Assembly (NCBI GenBank): GCA_009746045.1
Contig: RPFO01000076.1
Location: 542,614-606,613, forward strand
Reading direction: 5' to 3'
Origin: Mesostigma viride
Taxonomy: Eukaryota > Streptophyta > Mesostigmatophyceae > Mesostigmatales > Mesostigmataceae
DNA length: 64,000 bases
A program made the position numbers and the translations under genes. Below, piece by piece: positions 20,283-30,752 of the stretch (its first letter is position 1; every line of letters begins with the position of its first letter). The notes under the pieces were generated by a model, which did no database searches, had not been told where the DNA came from, and saw only the letters and a list, made by a program, of their open reading frames with translations.

Positions 20283-21297
20283 TGTCTATGCCTGCCCCCC
20301 CCCACACCCACGCACGAATGGCAGCCCCCCCACACACCCACGCACGCATGGCAGCCCCCCCCCACACCCACTCACGCATGGCAGCCCCCCCACAAACCAA
20401 CGCACGCATGCAAGCCCCCCCCCACATGCATGCATGCATGCCAGCCACCCCCAAAAAACACGCACGCATGCCAGCCACCCCACACACTCACGCACGCATG
20501 CCAGCCCCCCCACACGCGCACGCATGCATGCCAGCCATTCCCCACATGCACGCATGCATGCCAGCCACCCCACGAACCCACGCACGCGCATGCCAGCCCA
20601 CCCTAAACGCACGCATGCATGGCAGCTCCCCCCCTCACCCCCGCATGCATGCCAGCCCCTCCACACACCCACACGGAGGCATGCCAGCCCCTCCACAAAC
20701 CCACGCACGCATGCCAGCCACCCCCACACCCACGCATGCATGCCAGCCCCCCACAAACCCACGCATGCATGCCAGCCACCCCCCACACCCACGCATGCAT
20801 GGCAGCCCGCCCCGCCCCACATGCATGCATGGCAGCTCCCCCCCACGGCCACGCACGCATGCCAGCCCCCCCCCACACACACGCATGCATGCCAGCCACC
20901 CCCTACACCCACGCATGCATGGCAGCCCGCCCCGCCCCACATGCATGCATGGCAGCTCCCCCCACGGCCATGCACGCATGCCAGCCCCCCCCACACACAC
21001 ACGCACGCATGCCAGCCCCTCCCACACCACGCACGGATGCCAGCCCCCCCCACACCCACGCACGCATGCCAGCCCCCCCCCACACCCACGCACGCATGGC
21101 AGCCCCCCCCACACCCACTCACGCATGGCAGCCCCCCCACAAACCAACGCATGCATGCAAGCCCCCCCCCACATGCATGCATGCATGCCAGCCACCCCAA
21201 AAAACCACGCACGCATGCCAGCCACCCCACACACTCACGCACGCATGCCAGCCACCCCACACACGCACGCATGCATGCCAGCCACCCCCCACATGAG
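20283..21297. repeat. Minisatellite, about 30-bp unit rich in CACGCATGC
   Basis: More than 30 degenerate units of the type CCCACACCCACGCACGCATGGCAGCC run through the presumed transposase intron. Larger duplications occur inside (20806-20895 resembles 20926-21010). Long ORFs on both strands here (His/Ala/Pro or Cys/Gly/Trp rich) are by-products of the repeat. Confidence 0.9.
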
Positions 21298-21689
21298 ATC
21301 AAAGTGTAACATTCTTATCGATTGCCACACAAGGCGTCCCTGCCCCTTATTCTCTTTGTGCAACGGCGTAAGATAGGGATACAAACCACCATGCTTACTG
21401 TGCTCAATGTCTTCCCAACGGCAGCATATGCTTATACATTTATTAATTAATTTACCATTGCCACAGTGCCATTACCATGGCCACTATTTGTATCAAGGAG
21501 ACAACCAGCGCAGGCTATTTGTATATCAAAGAGAAAAACATATTACTTGTATTAATTAATTTGTCGAGGAGAAAACCATCTACCTACCTAGTTAATCAAT
21601 TAGTTAATGAAACGTAGCTATTTATCAACCGGCGGTAGTCATGCGTCCAACGGATTTCAGAATGGTGTTTGACATGAATCACGGCCCAC

Positions 21690-21908
21690 GGGCTTGAAGG
21701 TGTCTTCAATAGTACCTTCAAAGAACAGCTAGTAGAGGACATGGGGGGCCTAGGCCTCTCCGTGATTTGGAACAAGATGATGGACAAGGCCAAGTGGGCC
21801 CAGGTCATAGAGGACAACGAACCCCCTCCCGTGGGGAAGCGCCCGCGTTTGCAAACATGCGGGAAGCGCGCTAGACAATTCGTCCATCCATCCATCCATC
21901 GGGGTTAA
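21690..21908 (+). pseudogene. Possible C-terminal transposase fragment
   Basis: An open frame reads GVFNSTFKEQLVEDM...VIWNKMMDKAKWAQVIEDNEPPP and a basic KRPRL tail before TAA 21906-21908. It resembles the post-catalytic C-terminal region of DDE transposases. An adjacent segment in another frame (FRMVFDMNHGP, about 21655-21688) looks like its upstream continuation. No catalytic core lies between this and the 19555 exon, so the gene appears internally deleted. Confidence 0.3.
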
Positions 21909-22080
21909 TGCTCCGTTACTCCCCAACGGGAGCACGAGTCTAATTAATTAATTGATTAATGGTACCAAAGTGGGGATCCATGCATAGGTCCTCAAAATTG
22001 ACTTAGTTTGGCATGGTGTTTGGCTAATGGTGTTTGGCAGGAATGGTGTTTGGCTAATGATAATAAATAGCACACCTTAT

Positions 22081-22282
22081 CCACCCACCCACCCACCCAC
22101 CCAGGCCACCCACCCACCCACCCACCCACCCACCCACCCACCCACCCACCCACCCACCCACCCACCCACCCACCCACCCACCCACCCACCCACCCACCCA
22201 CCCACCCACCCACCCACCCACCCACCCACCCACCCACCCACCCCCACCCACCCACCCACCCACCCACCCACCCACCCACCCA
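22081..22282. repeat. (CCCA)n simple repeat
   Basis: About 200 bp of near-perfect CCCA tetranucleotides, with interruptions near 22103 and 22242. Confidence 0.97.
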
Positions 22283-22370
22283 TACAACCACACACAATGC
22301 ACCAATTTGGTGCATTAGGTATTAGGTATTATACCCACACCCACCCGAACACGTGCCCACCCACCCAGGC

Positions 22371-22784
<414 letters not shown>

Positions 22785-24590
22785 TTGGTGAGCTTATGCT
22801 CGTATTATATTTGAACGACAAAGGGGCTCAAGGGGAAGGGCAGCCAGCCGGTTAGATAGTTTCCTATCTAATGTGGGGATTTTACCCCCCGACCTGAAAA
22901 ACGACCTAGTAAAAATGCCGGAATGGGAATAGGGAATAGGAGCTAGGGCCGGTGGTGCCTATCTAATGTTAGGTGTGCGGCACCTAATTAGGGGTACCGG
23001 CGGTGGCATATAGGAAAGGGCGGAAGGGGTGTATTGGTGCCAGAATAATTTTGTGGCATACACCCCTCTCCGTAGGCGACTTACCATATACTTACCGGCC
23101 TTAACTTTAAGGCCCTCATCCGTACTCCGGTTGTGGAGCTAGTGTTGTACTAAGGGCGGTGGAGGGGAGGGGAGGCGTCCTCCTTGCAGCTTCGCATCCA
23201 CCGGTAATCACGGTGGCGGCTGGCCATGGCGGCTCAGCCGATAATTAGACGACAGCTACCAGCCCACCCCCGGCGGGTGGGCTTTGCATGAAATAAAATT
23301 CCTACCATGCCCCACTGTCTTCGAGGTGCAGATAACGACTTCCAACGCATTATTTGGGTCGATGCCACTAAGAACGAAAGGCATCCCCTGCCACGGGATG
23401 CATTTTCTGGCTCGGCCCCAGGGCTCGGATATGGGCAATGTTGCGTTAGGGTGGTAAAAGTCTTGAGACGGCGTAGGAAATTTCTGTAAGGCAGTGACTG
23501 CGTGGGCCAAGCTGCAGAGCCCGAAATTCGGGCTCACCTGGCTGTTTACCTCCGCCTGTAACCACAGCGGTGGACCAGATGGGGAGGTGCGGGGGATGGC
23601 GGTGCGCCGAGTTGTTGGGGGAAGTGCCCATGCACTCCATGGGGGGGTCACACATAGGACGCATGTACCCGACGCATGGAGGAGGAGGAGCCTCGTGCTG
23701 CAGACGAGAGGGCGGGAACTGGCGCCTCACCGGGCGCCAGAATTTTGCTAAGTTACATCGTCGGGCGAGTCATGTCACATTTACCAAACCAGATATCCTC
23801 GCGGGGCGTAAATCCAAAGTGTGGCACTGCGGGGACCGCCGCGTTTACGCGGGGGAACGAAAACTGGCCCCCTCTCGGCCGCCGATGGAGGGATCGTAGC
23901 GGCCATAGGTATCGACCTAAGGAGGGGGAATTACCGGACAGAGGCGAGCACATGGAGCGGCCGCGGGCCAGGGGGGGAAAGCGGGACTTTGCTGCCATGC
24001 CAGCGGGCTGGAGCTTGTGAACGAATTTCTCAGCTGAAAACTGTGTTTTATGAGCTTGCCGCCTTTTATGGGCAGGCACGTATTTGTAACAAACTAGTGT
24101 ATCTGGTTGGTTTCCTAACTCCATGGCCTCCAATGAGTAACTAGTATTTGGTGAGCTTATGCTCGTTTTATATTTGAACGACAAAGGGGCTCAAGGGGAA
24201 GGGCAGCCAGCCGGTTAGATAGTTTCCTATCTAATGTGGGGATTTTACCCCCCGACCTGAAAAACGACCTAGTAAAAATGCCGGAATGGGAATAGGGAAT
24301 AGGAGCTAGGGCCGGTGGTGCCTATCTAATGTTAGGTGTGCGGCACCTAATTAGGGGTACCGGCGGTGGCATATAGGAAAGGGCGGAAGGGGTGTATTGG
24401 TGCCAGAATAATTTTGTGGCATACACCCCTCTCCGTAGGCGACTTACCATATACTTACCGGCCTTAACTTTAAGGCCCTCATCCGTACTCCGGTTGTGGA
24501 GCTAGTGTTGTACTAAGGGCGGTGGAGGGGAGGGGAGGCGTCCTCCTTGCAGCTTGGTTTCCTAACTCCATGGCCTCCAATGAGTAACTA
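22785..24590. repeat. Tandem duplication: full unit plus internally deleted second unit
   Basis: A 408-bp sequence at 22785-23192 recurs at 24148-24555. A ~37-bp sequence ending in GAGTAACTA closes both units (about 24107-24143 and 24554-24590). The second unit lacks the ~900-bp interior of the first. Ends do not show LTR-type duplications. A hairpin (about 23262-23281) and GC-rich stretches are present, with no convincing gene inside. Confidence 0.7.
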
Positions 24591-24602
24591 CACTAGGAAC
24601 TC

Positions 24603-24930
24603 AATTTCTGAGAAAATTCTCAAAAACCCTCAATTTTCTCACCCCTTTGAGAAAAAAGGTGAGAAAAGTGAGAAAAATCTCAATTTTTTTTCCGCAAACG
24701 CTAGGCAACAAAATCTCACCAGGGTGAGATTTTGGTGAGAAAAAGGGGGTTTGGGTGAGATTTGGGTGAGAAAAAACCCTAAAGTGAGAAAAAAGGTGAG
24801 AATGGGTGAGAAAAAGTGAGAAAAAGTGAAAAAATTGAGAAGTTTCTCACCAACACGAGAAAATCACTAACACGAGAAAAATCACAAGTCAACGTGGTGA
24901 GAAATTTCTCACCAAGAGTGTAACACGAAA
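24603..24930. repeat. CACTA element left subterminal array
   Basis: Dense repetition of GTGAGAAAAA-type motifs. The reverse complement pattern fills 53215-53523. Confidence 0.8.
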
Positions 24931-25083
24931 AAAATCATGAGCTTTATTTCATTAAGTCATTAATATGAAAATAAACTCAGCACCACTAATTAATTACATG
25001 ATTAATTGAACTCGTGCTCCCGTTGGATCACGGAGCACCGAAGTGCTTTTAATCCCTGTGTGTGCACAACAGGAAGGGCACAG

Positions 25084-25414
25084 TGTTACGTCGCGTAACA
25101 ATTCGTTGTAGTTACGGACGTAAATTAGGTCCTTTGCCTCGGTTGTCCCTAGGTTTACGTTTAGGCTCCTACCGGGACATTATTGTCCTCGTAACAGTAC
25201 TGTGGTACATTGGGTGCCGTTGGGCGCCGCGCCGCGTACTTTACTAGTGGTCCTGATCCTGTGGTAGAATGTAGTGGACCAGCGTGCATCAGTAGATTTA
25301 GTGGACCAGCGTGCACCTGTAGGCGAGGGCCATGTCGGCCCGAGCGTGTTGGACCGTTGGTGACCATTCATGCGCGTTCTACCCCTTGTGTGTGCACTCG
25401 GCGTGTGTTAAGTG
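25084..25414 (+). repeat. E1 5' LTR, truncated (331 of ~573 bp)
   Basis: It matches 49254-49584 with about one difference (near 25369). It then jumps directly to leader sequence equivalent to 35241 in E2. Confidence 0.9.
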
Positions 25415-25560
25415 GTTTTCAAGACCCCTTCCGCGTCCAGGAACAAGAAGTCGACACTTCCTTGATAGGTAATGGGCGGGTCGCCTTCAAGCTAGGAGCG
25501 TCGTGCTGCCCGTTTCGGGACACGCTTTACCTAGAAGCTAGACCTGCTCACAGCGGATAA
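25415..25560 (+). pseudogene. ORF0 C-terminal part in the E1 leader
   Basis: The frame through FQDPFRVQEQEV and CCPFRDTLYLEARPAHSG to TAA 25558-25560 is the same as in the E2 leader (to 35385). In E1 the LTR-encoded N-terminal half and the junction are deleted, so the gene is broken here. See the E2 and E1 3' LTR entries. Confidence 0.5.
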
Positions 25561-25887
25561 ATCCTTTCGTAGTTAGCCTGTCCTTCGCCTTGTTTTCCTG
25601 CTTACGGTTGTTTCCTGCCTTAGATAGGGGAGTATTACTGTTCGGAGACGATTAGCGTCGCAGTACCTACACCTTTTTCCTTGTGCTGCTGCTTTATTAG
25701 ACGGCCGCACCCGCAGAGTTACGGGGCGCTGTGTTAGGACGAGCGCTGGGATATCCGGCCGCTGACTTAGGACGAGAGCTGGAAACTCCCGCCCTCCTTC
25801 TTCTTTCGGTGATCCAGATCGTCAAGCTAAGTCGCCTACCCCTACCTCGTCTAGCTTGACATCACAAGACACGCCAGGTGAGTTATC
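25561..25887 (+). other. E1 leader between ORF0 and ORF1
   Basis: This noncoding stretch is practically identical in E2 (35386-35712). It contains a repeated TTAGGACGAG...GCTGG motif (25735-25780) and nothing else I can assign. Confidence 0.5.
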
Positions 25888-26280
25888 ATGAGTCAACGTC
25901 GTGTTTTTACTGCGCCTTCCCATTCATCTAGTGATAATAGTTTAGCTAAGTATTACGTAGTTATTACCCCTCAATGGTCAGCCATTTTCCTCTCTTGGTC
26001 AGATGCTAGGAAGATAGTGCAAAACCGTACATATAATGTAATTAGGTATAAGAAATTTGTTACCTTCGAGGAAGCTCAACAATTCCTTATAGACCATAGC
26101 GTATCAGATCTAGGCCTACACGTACGTTCTACTCCTCATGGTCGCCCTCCTGTAGAAGCTCTAGATTTTGCTACCCCTCCTTCGTCTCCCCCTAAGAGGG
26201 CTGCATCCTCATCTAGCTTAGATACTCCTCTCACCTTGGAATTCGGTTCCCTATCCATTACTGTTGTTAAAAAGGACTGA
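25888..26280 (+). CDS. ORF1: stand-alone RNase H1-type hybrid-binding (viroplasmin-like) domain protein
   Basis: This intact 130-residue ORF lies between leader and gag. Residues about 20-68 read KYYVVITPQWSAIFLSW, then SDARKIVQN, RYKKFVTFEEAQQFL. That is the signature of the small N-terminal domain of eukaryotic RNase H1 (RNA/DNA hybrid binding), also found in caulimovirus viroplasmin: two aromatic residues, a W in the S-W-x-E/D helix, and a KKF-x-T/S-x-EEA ending. The C-terminal half is Pro/Ser-rich linker. The protein is identical in E2 (35713-36105). A plausible role is binding RNA/DNA hybrids during reverse transcription, which is an inference. Such a separate ORF is not part of the standard chromovirus gene set. 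Confidence 0.72.
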   Translation: MSQRRVFTAPSHSSSDNSLAKYYVVITPQWSAIFLSWSDARKIVQNRTYNVIRYKKFVTFEEAQQFLIDHSVSDLGLHVRSTPHGRPPVEALDFATPPSSPPKRAASSSSLDTPLTLEFGSLSITVVKKD

Positions 26281-26404
26281 TTTAAATTGTTCCTTTCTTT
26301 TAAGCCATTAAAATCTTTTCCTTTTCTTTCCTTGCCTTATATTAGGCCTTGTCCTTTATCCTTGTTGCTTTCAGTTAGATTTTTGATCATTTACTTAAAC
26401 AAAA

Positions 26405-26455
26405 ATGGATCCAGTGGGTGGTAACTGTCGCCTATACCTACCAATACTCCTACTA

Positions 26456-26489
<34 letters not shown>

Positions 26490-28148
26490 CCATAACAACA
26501 ATCGGGTAACCGACGGGACTCACTTGAAACGGTACACCATCTCACTCCTCAAGGTAATCTTCGTGCCTCACCTCCTTCTCCTCTTGCTGATGGTCGCCGT
26601 CGTCCCTCACTTACCCCTCCTACCTATGAACAACGTCAACGTATGCAAGTCAGATTTAGTGATGACCCTTCCCTTACCCTGAACCAGGCCCCTGCCCCTC
26701 CTGCAACCTTGGCTCAACCCTCCAGCAGGTCCTCACTAACTAACAATGTTTTTAGGCCTCCTTCCCACCCTGTTCCTTCCATGCCTGCTCTTAACACGGG
26801 TCGTGCCTCTGCCCCTGTCGGTCCTTCTGGGCGCCCTAGTGCAGTTCCCTTTTACCCACCTGCTTCCTGGTCCTACCCTGAGACGGCCTATGAGGCAGCC
26901 CAGGTCCCTACCCGTGTGGCTGATTTAGAAGTTAATAGTGATTTCAGTACCATGCCCTTAGATGACAGAAATTATGATCATTTTGCCTATTCCTCTCTTC
27001 GTGAGCAATATACTGTCCCCTTCTCTTATGGGCACCAGCCTGAAACGGTGGCCCCGTCTAGACCCCTACCCAAGACTTTTCCTCTTCCTTCCTTCTATCC
27101 CGCTTATGTAGCAGTGGAAGATAGTGGCCCTATGGGAAAAACTGACTCTTCTAATCCCCCTAAGCCCCCTGCTCTTCCCCTCTTTGCTAACCTTCCCAAG
27201 CTGGATGTCAAGTCTACCCCTCAACAGTTTTTCACCTTTATTATGTTGCTTACACAGAACACGGAGTCGTGGCAGAATCATAATAGATGGCGTCTTTCTG
27301 ATGCTGTATTAGTTCCTCACTATCTCACAACCTGTATTACTCCTGAGCTTGCTAACCTCATTCAGTGTGAGTCTTTGGCCTCTCATGCCTACCCTAACTC
27401 TGTAGCAGAATTGTTTAAGCGTTTAGAGAACCATTTAGTCCCTCCTGATTCAGATTGGCAGGATAGATTAGCCTTTGGTACCTTGCAGCAGGGTACTAAA
27501 TCATTTAAGGAGTATATGAAAGAGTTTGATGCTCAGATGGTACGAATTAGGGATTTGTCGGGTGCAGAAGTACGTGCTCGCTTCCTCCAAGGCCTCAGTA
27601 GACCCTTATTACGTGAAGTCAAGCGCCAGTTCTCTGCCTACCGTTTTACTGATCTGCCCCTCAAGCATGTGCGCCAGCATCTCTTGCGTGTAGCAGATTT
27701 CTTCACCACCCCTTCTCTTCCTACCCGTTCCCGTATTAATAATATTATCCTTACCCCTGAGGAGGAGAACTCCTATGTAGAAGAATTAGATATCTGTGTT
27801 ACTGACCTTTCAGCCCTTGATGTCTCTCATATCACATGCTATCATTGTAAGGAAGTAGGTCATCTTAAACGTGAGTGCCCCAAGTTCCTTTCGGGTGCTC
27901 CCCCTCATCCCGACGCTCGCCCTCCTCGTACCCCTCAGCGTGCTCCTATTCGTCCTACTTCAGGACGCATCCCTTCAGCTACCCCTAGTAGGCTGAATGC
28001 TGTGCAGACAGGATCCCCAGGGTTCCCCTATGATAATCAGGCTCCCGCACCCTCTTCGCTCCCTCGTGACCCTCCAGCAGTGGCTTTTTCGCCAGGGTCT
28101 TCTTCGGGGTTAGTTCCTATGGATTTGGGGGGGGAGGGGGAACAGTAG
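26405..28148 (+). pseudogene. gag: E1 Gag, broken near the N-terminus
   Basis: It aligns with the intact 588-residue E2 Gag. Two single-base losses (about 26425 and 26505) separate the natural ATG (26405) from the rest; the frame from 26643 to TAG 28148 encodes 501 residues. Visible features are a poly-Asn run (GAATAATAAT repeats, 26456-26485), a retrotransposon Gag domain (TPQQFFTFIMLL ... FKEYMKEFDAQMVRIRDL), and a CX2CX4HX4C knuckle (CYHCKEVGHLKREC, about 27838-27879). A Pro-rich tail ends in a G8AG5 tract just before the stop. Confidence 0.85.
28127..28133 (+). promoter_or_regulatory. Predicted -1 frameshift site (G7 heptamer within G8) between gag and pol
   Basis: In the gag frame the codons are TTG GGG GGG GAG, so G GGG GGG sits in slippery register 12 bases before the gag stop. 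After a -1 slip the frame runs on through the gag-pol spacer and, in the E2 version of the spacer (A5 at 38028-38032 instead of A4 at 28199-28202), continues into protease-RT. E2 itself has only G7 here. Confidence 0.5.
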
Positions 28149-28200
28149 GCCTGTCAGCCGGGGGTAACCTGGACAGGTCCTTAGATAGTACCCCAGATAA

Positions 28201-30642
28201 AATTTTTGCCTGCCTGTTTTTATAACCTCTGTAGGAGCTGAATCTTCCCTACCACTACGTGTGCGTCCTCTTATGTTCTTGAATGGTGGTTTAACCGTCC
28301 CTCACACTGTTGTAGACCCCTTCTTGCATGCTGATGAACTCTTGAATGTCTCTGTGTTGGTAGATAGCGGTGCGGCTAGCTCCTTTGTGAGCGAGGCCCT
28401 AGTTAGACGTTTAGGACTAGTCCCTACCCCTCACACCAAACCCGTTACTGTTCATTATGCTGATGGTCGCACCAGTCATTCCCCGGGTACGGTGTCCCTT
28501 CCCATGGTTATACAAGGACGTACTGTCAACCTGACGGCCACTATAGGCCCTATCACTACCGCTGATGTATTACTAGGATTAGATTGGCACCAGGATAATA
28601 AGATTACTATTAATTATGATACCATGGTCATTTGGTTTCCAGATAGCTCTTACTGGGTACCTGAACGTCATTATAGATTGGAAAATTTATCCTTGGTAGA
28701 TATTACTCCTCCTACACCTGTTGATCCTCCTGTAAGACCTATACCTGAAGTATTAATGTCAAATGACGAATTACGTTCTGAATTAAAGCAAAATGGATAC
28801 CTATTATGTATGTTCCTTCAGTTAGAAGTACAACAGATACCTATCACTAACAATAGTGTGGATATAGATGTAAATACAGTGGATACAATAGGAGTAGGAT
28901 TTACTGAAAATGAAATAGTAAGATACATGGCTGTGATAGATTCCTCAAAAGTATTTGAAGAAAAGACTCCTTCTTATCCTCCTCCTCGTTCTGTTTTACA
29001 CCGTGTAGTTATCAAGGACGGTGCAGTTCCTACGCACTCTCCGATGTATAGAATGGGCCCTACCGAGTTAAAGGAACTAAAACAGATTTTAGTGTCATTA
29101 TTAGAAGCAGGATTGATAGAGCCTAGTAACTCCCCCTACTCAGCTGGTGTCCTGTTAGTTCCTAAGCCAAATGGCAAGTTTCGCCTAGTTACTGATTATA
29201 GGAAGTTGAATGATATTACTGTGAAATCTAAATACCCTCTACCTCGTATTGATGATATATTTAATAAGGTTAAAGGTTCCACTTGTTTCACAGTACTGGA
29301 TTGTGCGGATGGTTTTTGGCAGTTGCGGATAGCTCCTGAGGATTGCCATAAAACCGCCTTTGCTACCCCTTTTGGTCATTACCAGTTTAGAGTAGCGGCT
29401 ATGGGACTCTGTAACTCGCCTGCCTCTTTTCAAATGTTAATGAATGAAGTGCTTAGACCTGTTATGGGAAATTCTCATCTTCCTCAGGTGTCCTCTGATC
29501 TAAAGGATCCCTCCTTCTCCTCTGTTTCTTTATCTGAGCATGACCGTTCTTGTGCTCAAGCTTACTTAGATGATATTCTTATTTACTCTCCTGATTTTGA
29601 AACGCACCTACGTGATTTAAAGAAAGTATTAGAAATAATGGCTGAAAATTCTTTGTGGGCGCGCCGTGCTAAAGTGCGTTCGGGTAGGAGTGTCCCATTT
29701 TTAGGGCACGTTCTGTCAGATGCCGGGGTCGCTACCGACCCGGATAAAACTAAGTCAATTCAGGAATGGCCTACTCCTACCGACGTTAAAGGTGTACGTA
29801 GTTTCCTAGGAATTGCTTCTTACTATAGGCGTTTTATCCCGCGTTTCGCCACTATAGCAGCCCCTATTAATCATTTATTAAAGAAGGATATCCCCTTTGT
29901 TTGGAGTAGTGAGTGTCAGTCTGCTTTTCAGTGCCTAAAATCCCTACTCCTTTCCCCTCCTGTACTCATCCTACCGGATACTACTAAACCCTTTGTTGTG
30001 GCTACAGATGCTAGTAAAGTAGCTATAGGTGGTGTCCTTCTCCAGGATCAGGGTCAGGGCTTACAGCCAATTGAGTATATCTCTAGGACAATGCTCCCTG
30101 CGGAGCGTAACTATCCCGTCCACCAGCAGGAACTCTTAGCTGTGGTGTATTGTTGCCACGCGTGGCAGCACTTCCTTAAAGGTGCTCAATTTGATGTCTG
30201 CCTGAATGAACCCTGTGAGCTAGATCCTTATAGGTTAGTTATCCAAACGGATCATCGTCCCCTTACCCATCTTCTCTCCCAACCCAACCTTACCCCTCGG
30301 CAAGCGCGCTGGATGGAATTTTTAGCACAGTTTTCCCCTTTTAAACTTCAGTATGTCAAGGGTGTAGATAACATAGTACCAGATGCACTCTCTCGTCGTG
30401 CAGACTATTCCTTCTTCGAGGACCTTGATGTTCTCAATACTACTCTAGTTCCTACTACTATGGGTGTAACCCCTTATGGTGAACTACCTGATGATGATTC
30501 CTATGCCTACCTCTTTCATACAGCTGTTCGCATGCCTGATCTCCTTTCTCACGTAGGACTCTCTCTCCCGTGTGAGGCCCTTCCTGTGGCCTCGGTGGGG
30601 GGGAGGGGAAAAATAAAATTTCTATACCGCTTAGCCATATAG
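28201..30642 (+). CDS. pol: E1 protease-reverse transcriptase-RNase H
   Basis: The frame is open from 28201 (first ATG 28273) for about 800 codons. An aspartic protease motif VLVDSGAASSFVS and the later VLLGLDWH come first. RT follows with LVPKPNGKFRLVTDYRKLN, VLDCADGFWQL, GLCNSPASFQ and the catalytic YLDD (about 29564-29575). RNase H has ATDASK, the ELLAVV segment, QTDHRPL and VPDALSRR. These are Ty3/Gypsy family hallmarks. The 5' end is out of phase with Gag by the A4/A5 difference. The 3' end runs into a G7AG4 tract where E2 has G8 and stays in frame with integrase, so E1 probably lost one G. Confidence 0.9.
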   Translation, partial: NFCLPVFITSVGAESSLPLRVRPLMFLNGGLTVPHTVVDPFLHADELLNVSVLVDSGAASSFVSEALVRRLGLVPTPHTKPVTVHYADGRTSHSPGTVSLPMVIQGRTVNLTATIGPITTADVLLGLDWHQDNKITINYDTMVIWFPDSSYWVPERHYRLENLSLVDITPPTPVDPPVRPIPEVLMSNDELRSELKQNGYLLCMFLQLEVQQIPITNNSVDIDVNTVDTIGVGFTENEIVRYMAVIDSSKVFEEKTPSYPPPRSVLHRVVIKDGAVPTHSPMYRMGPTELKELKQILVSLLEAGLIEPSNSPYSAGVLLVPKPNGKFRLVTDYRKLNDITVKSKYPLPRIDDIFNKVKGSTCFTVLDCADGFWQLRIAPEDCHKTAFATPFGHYQFRVAAMGLCNSPASFQMLMNEVLRPVMGNSHLPQVSSDLKDPSFSSVSLSEHDRSCAQAYLDDILIYSPDFETHLRDLKKVLEIMAENSLWARRAKVRSGRSVPFLGHVLSDAGVATDPDKTKSIQEWPTPTDVKGVRSFLGIASYYRRFIPRFATIAAPINHLLKKDIPFVWSSECQSAFQCLKSLLLSPPVLILPDTTKPFVVATDASKVAIGGVLLQDQGQGLQPIEYISRTMLPAERNYPVHQQELLAVVYCCHAWQHFLKGAQFDVCLNEPCELDPYRLVIQTDHRPLTHLLSQPNLTPRQARWMEFLAQFSPFKLQYVKGVDNIVPDALSRRADYSFFEDLDVLNTTLVPTTMGVTPYGELPDDDSYAYLFHTAVRMPDLLSHVGLSLPCEALPVASVGGRGKIKFLYRLAI
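30597..30610 (+). promoter_or_regulatory. Internal purine tract at the pol/integrase boundary
   Basis: G7AG4AA here (G8 in E2, 40426-40440) resembles the G(n)AGG polypurine tract before the 3' LTR. It may act as a central polypurine tract or be a slippage-prone site. Confidence 0.35.
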
Positions 30643-30752
30643 CGACTAGGTCAGGAAAGTCTTATGAAAACGTAGTCCCCCTAGGACCTCCCCTTCTCTT
30701 CGGCAAGGCGGTAGGAGATCTCTTTAAACCTGTTCTGGATACTTCTGTAGCG

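Noticed and set aside
20283-21297. CRISPR-like array appearance
   Set aside because: Units are contiguous and degenerate with no unique spacers, there are no cas genes, and the DNA is eukaryotic.
20188-21376. Long ORFs in both orientations over the CACGCATGC minisatellite
   Set aside because: Open frames on both strands follow from the repeat unit and composition. The peptides are pure low complexity.
22785-24590. LTR element with 408-bp LTRs
   Set aside because: The repeats are not bounded by a target duplication, and a shared 37-bp end follows both copies, so a tandem duplication with an internal deletion fits better.
28164-28234. Spliced intron between gag and pol of E1
   Set aside because: GT...AG borders can be found, but removal does not restore a single frame consistently in E1 and E2. 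A -1 slip on the G8 tract explains the arrangement better.
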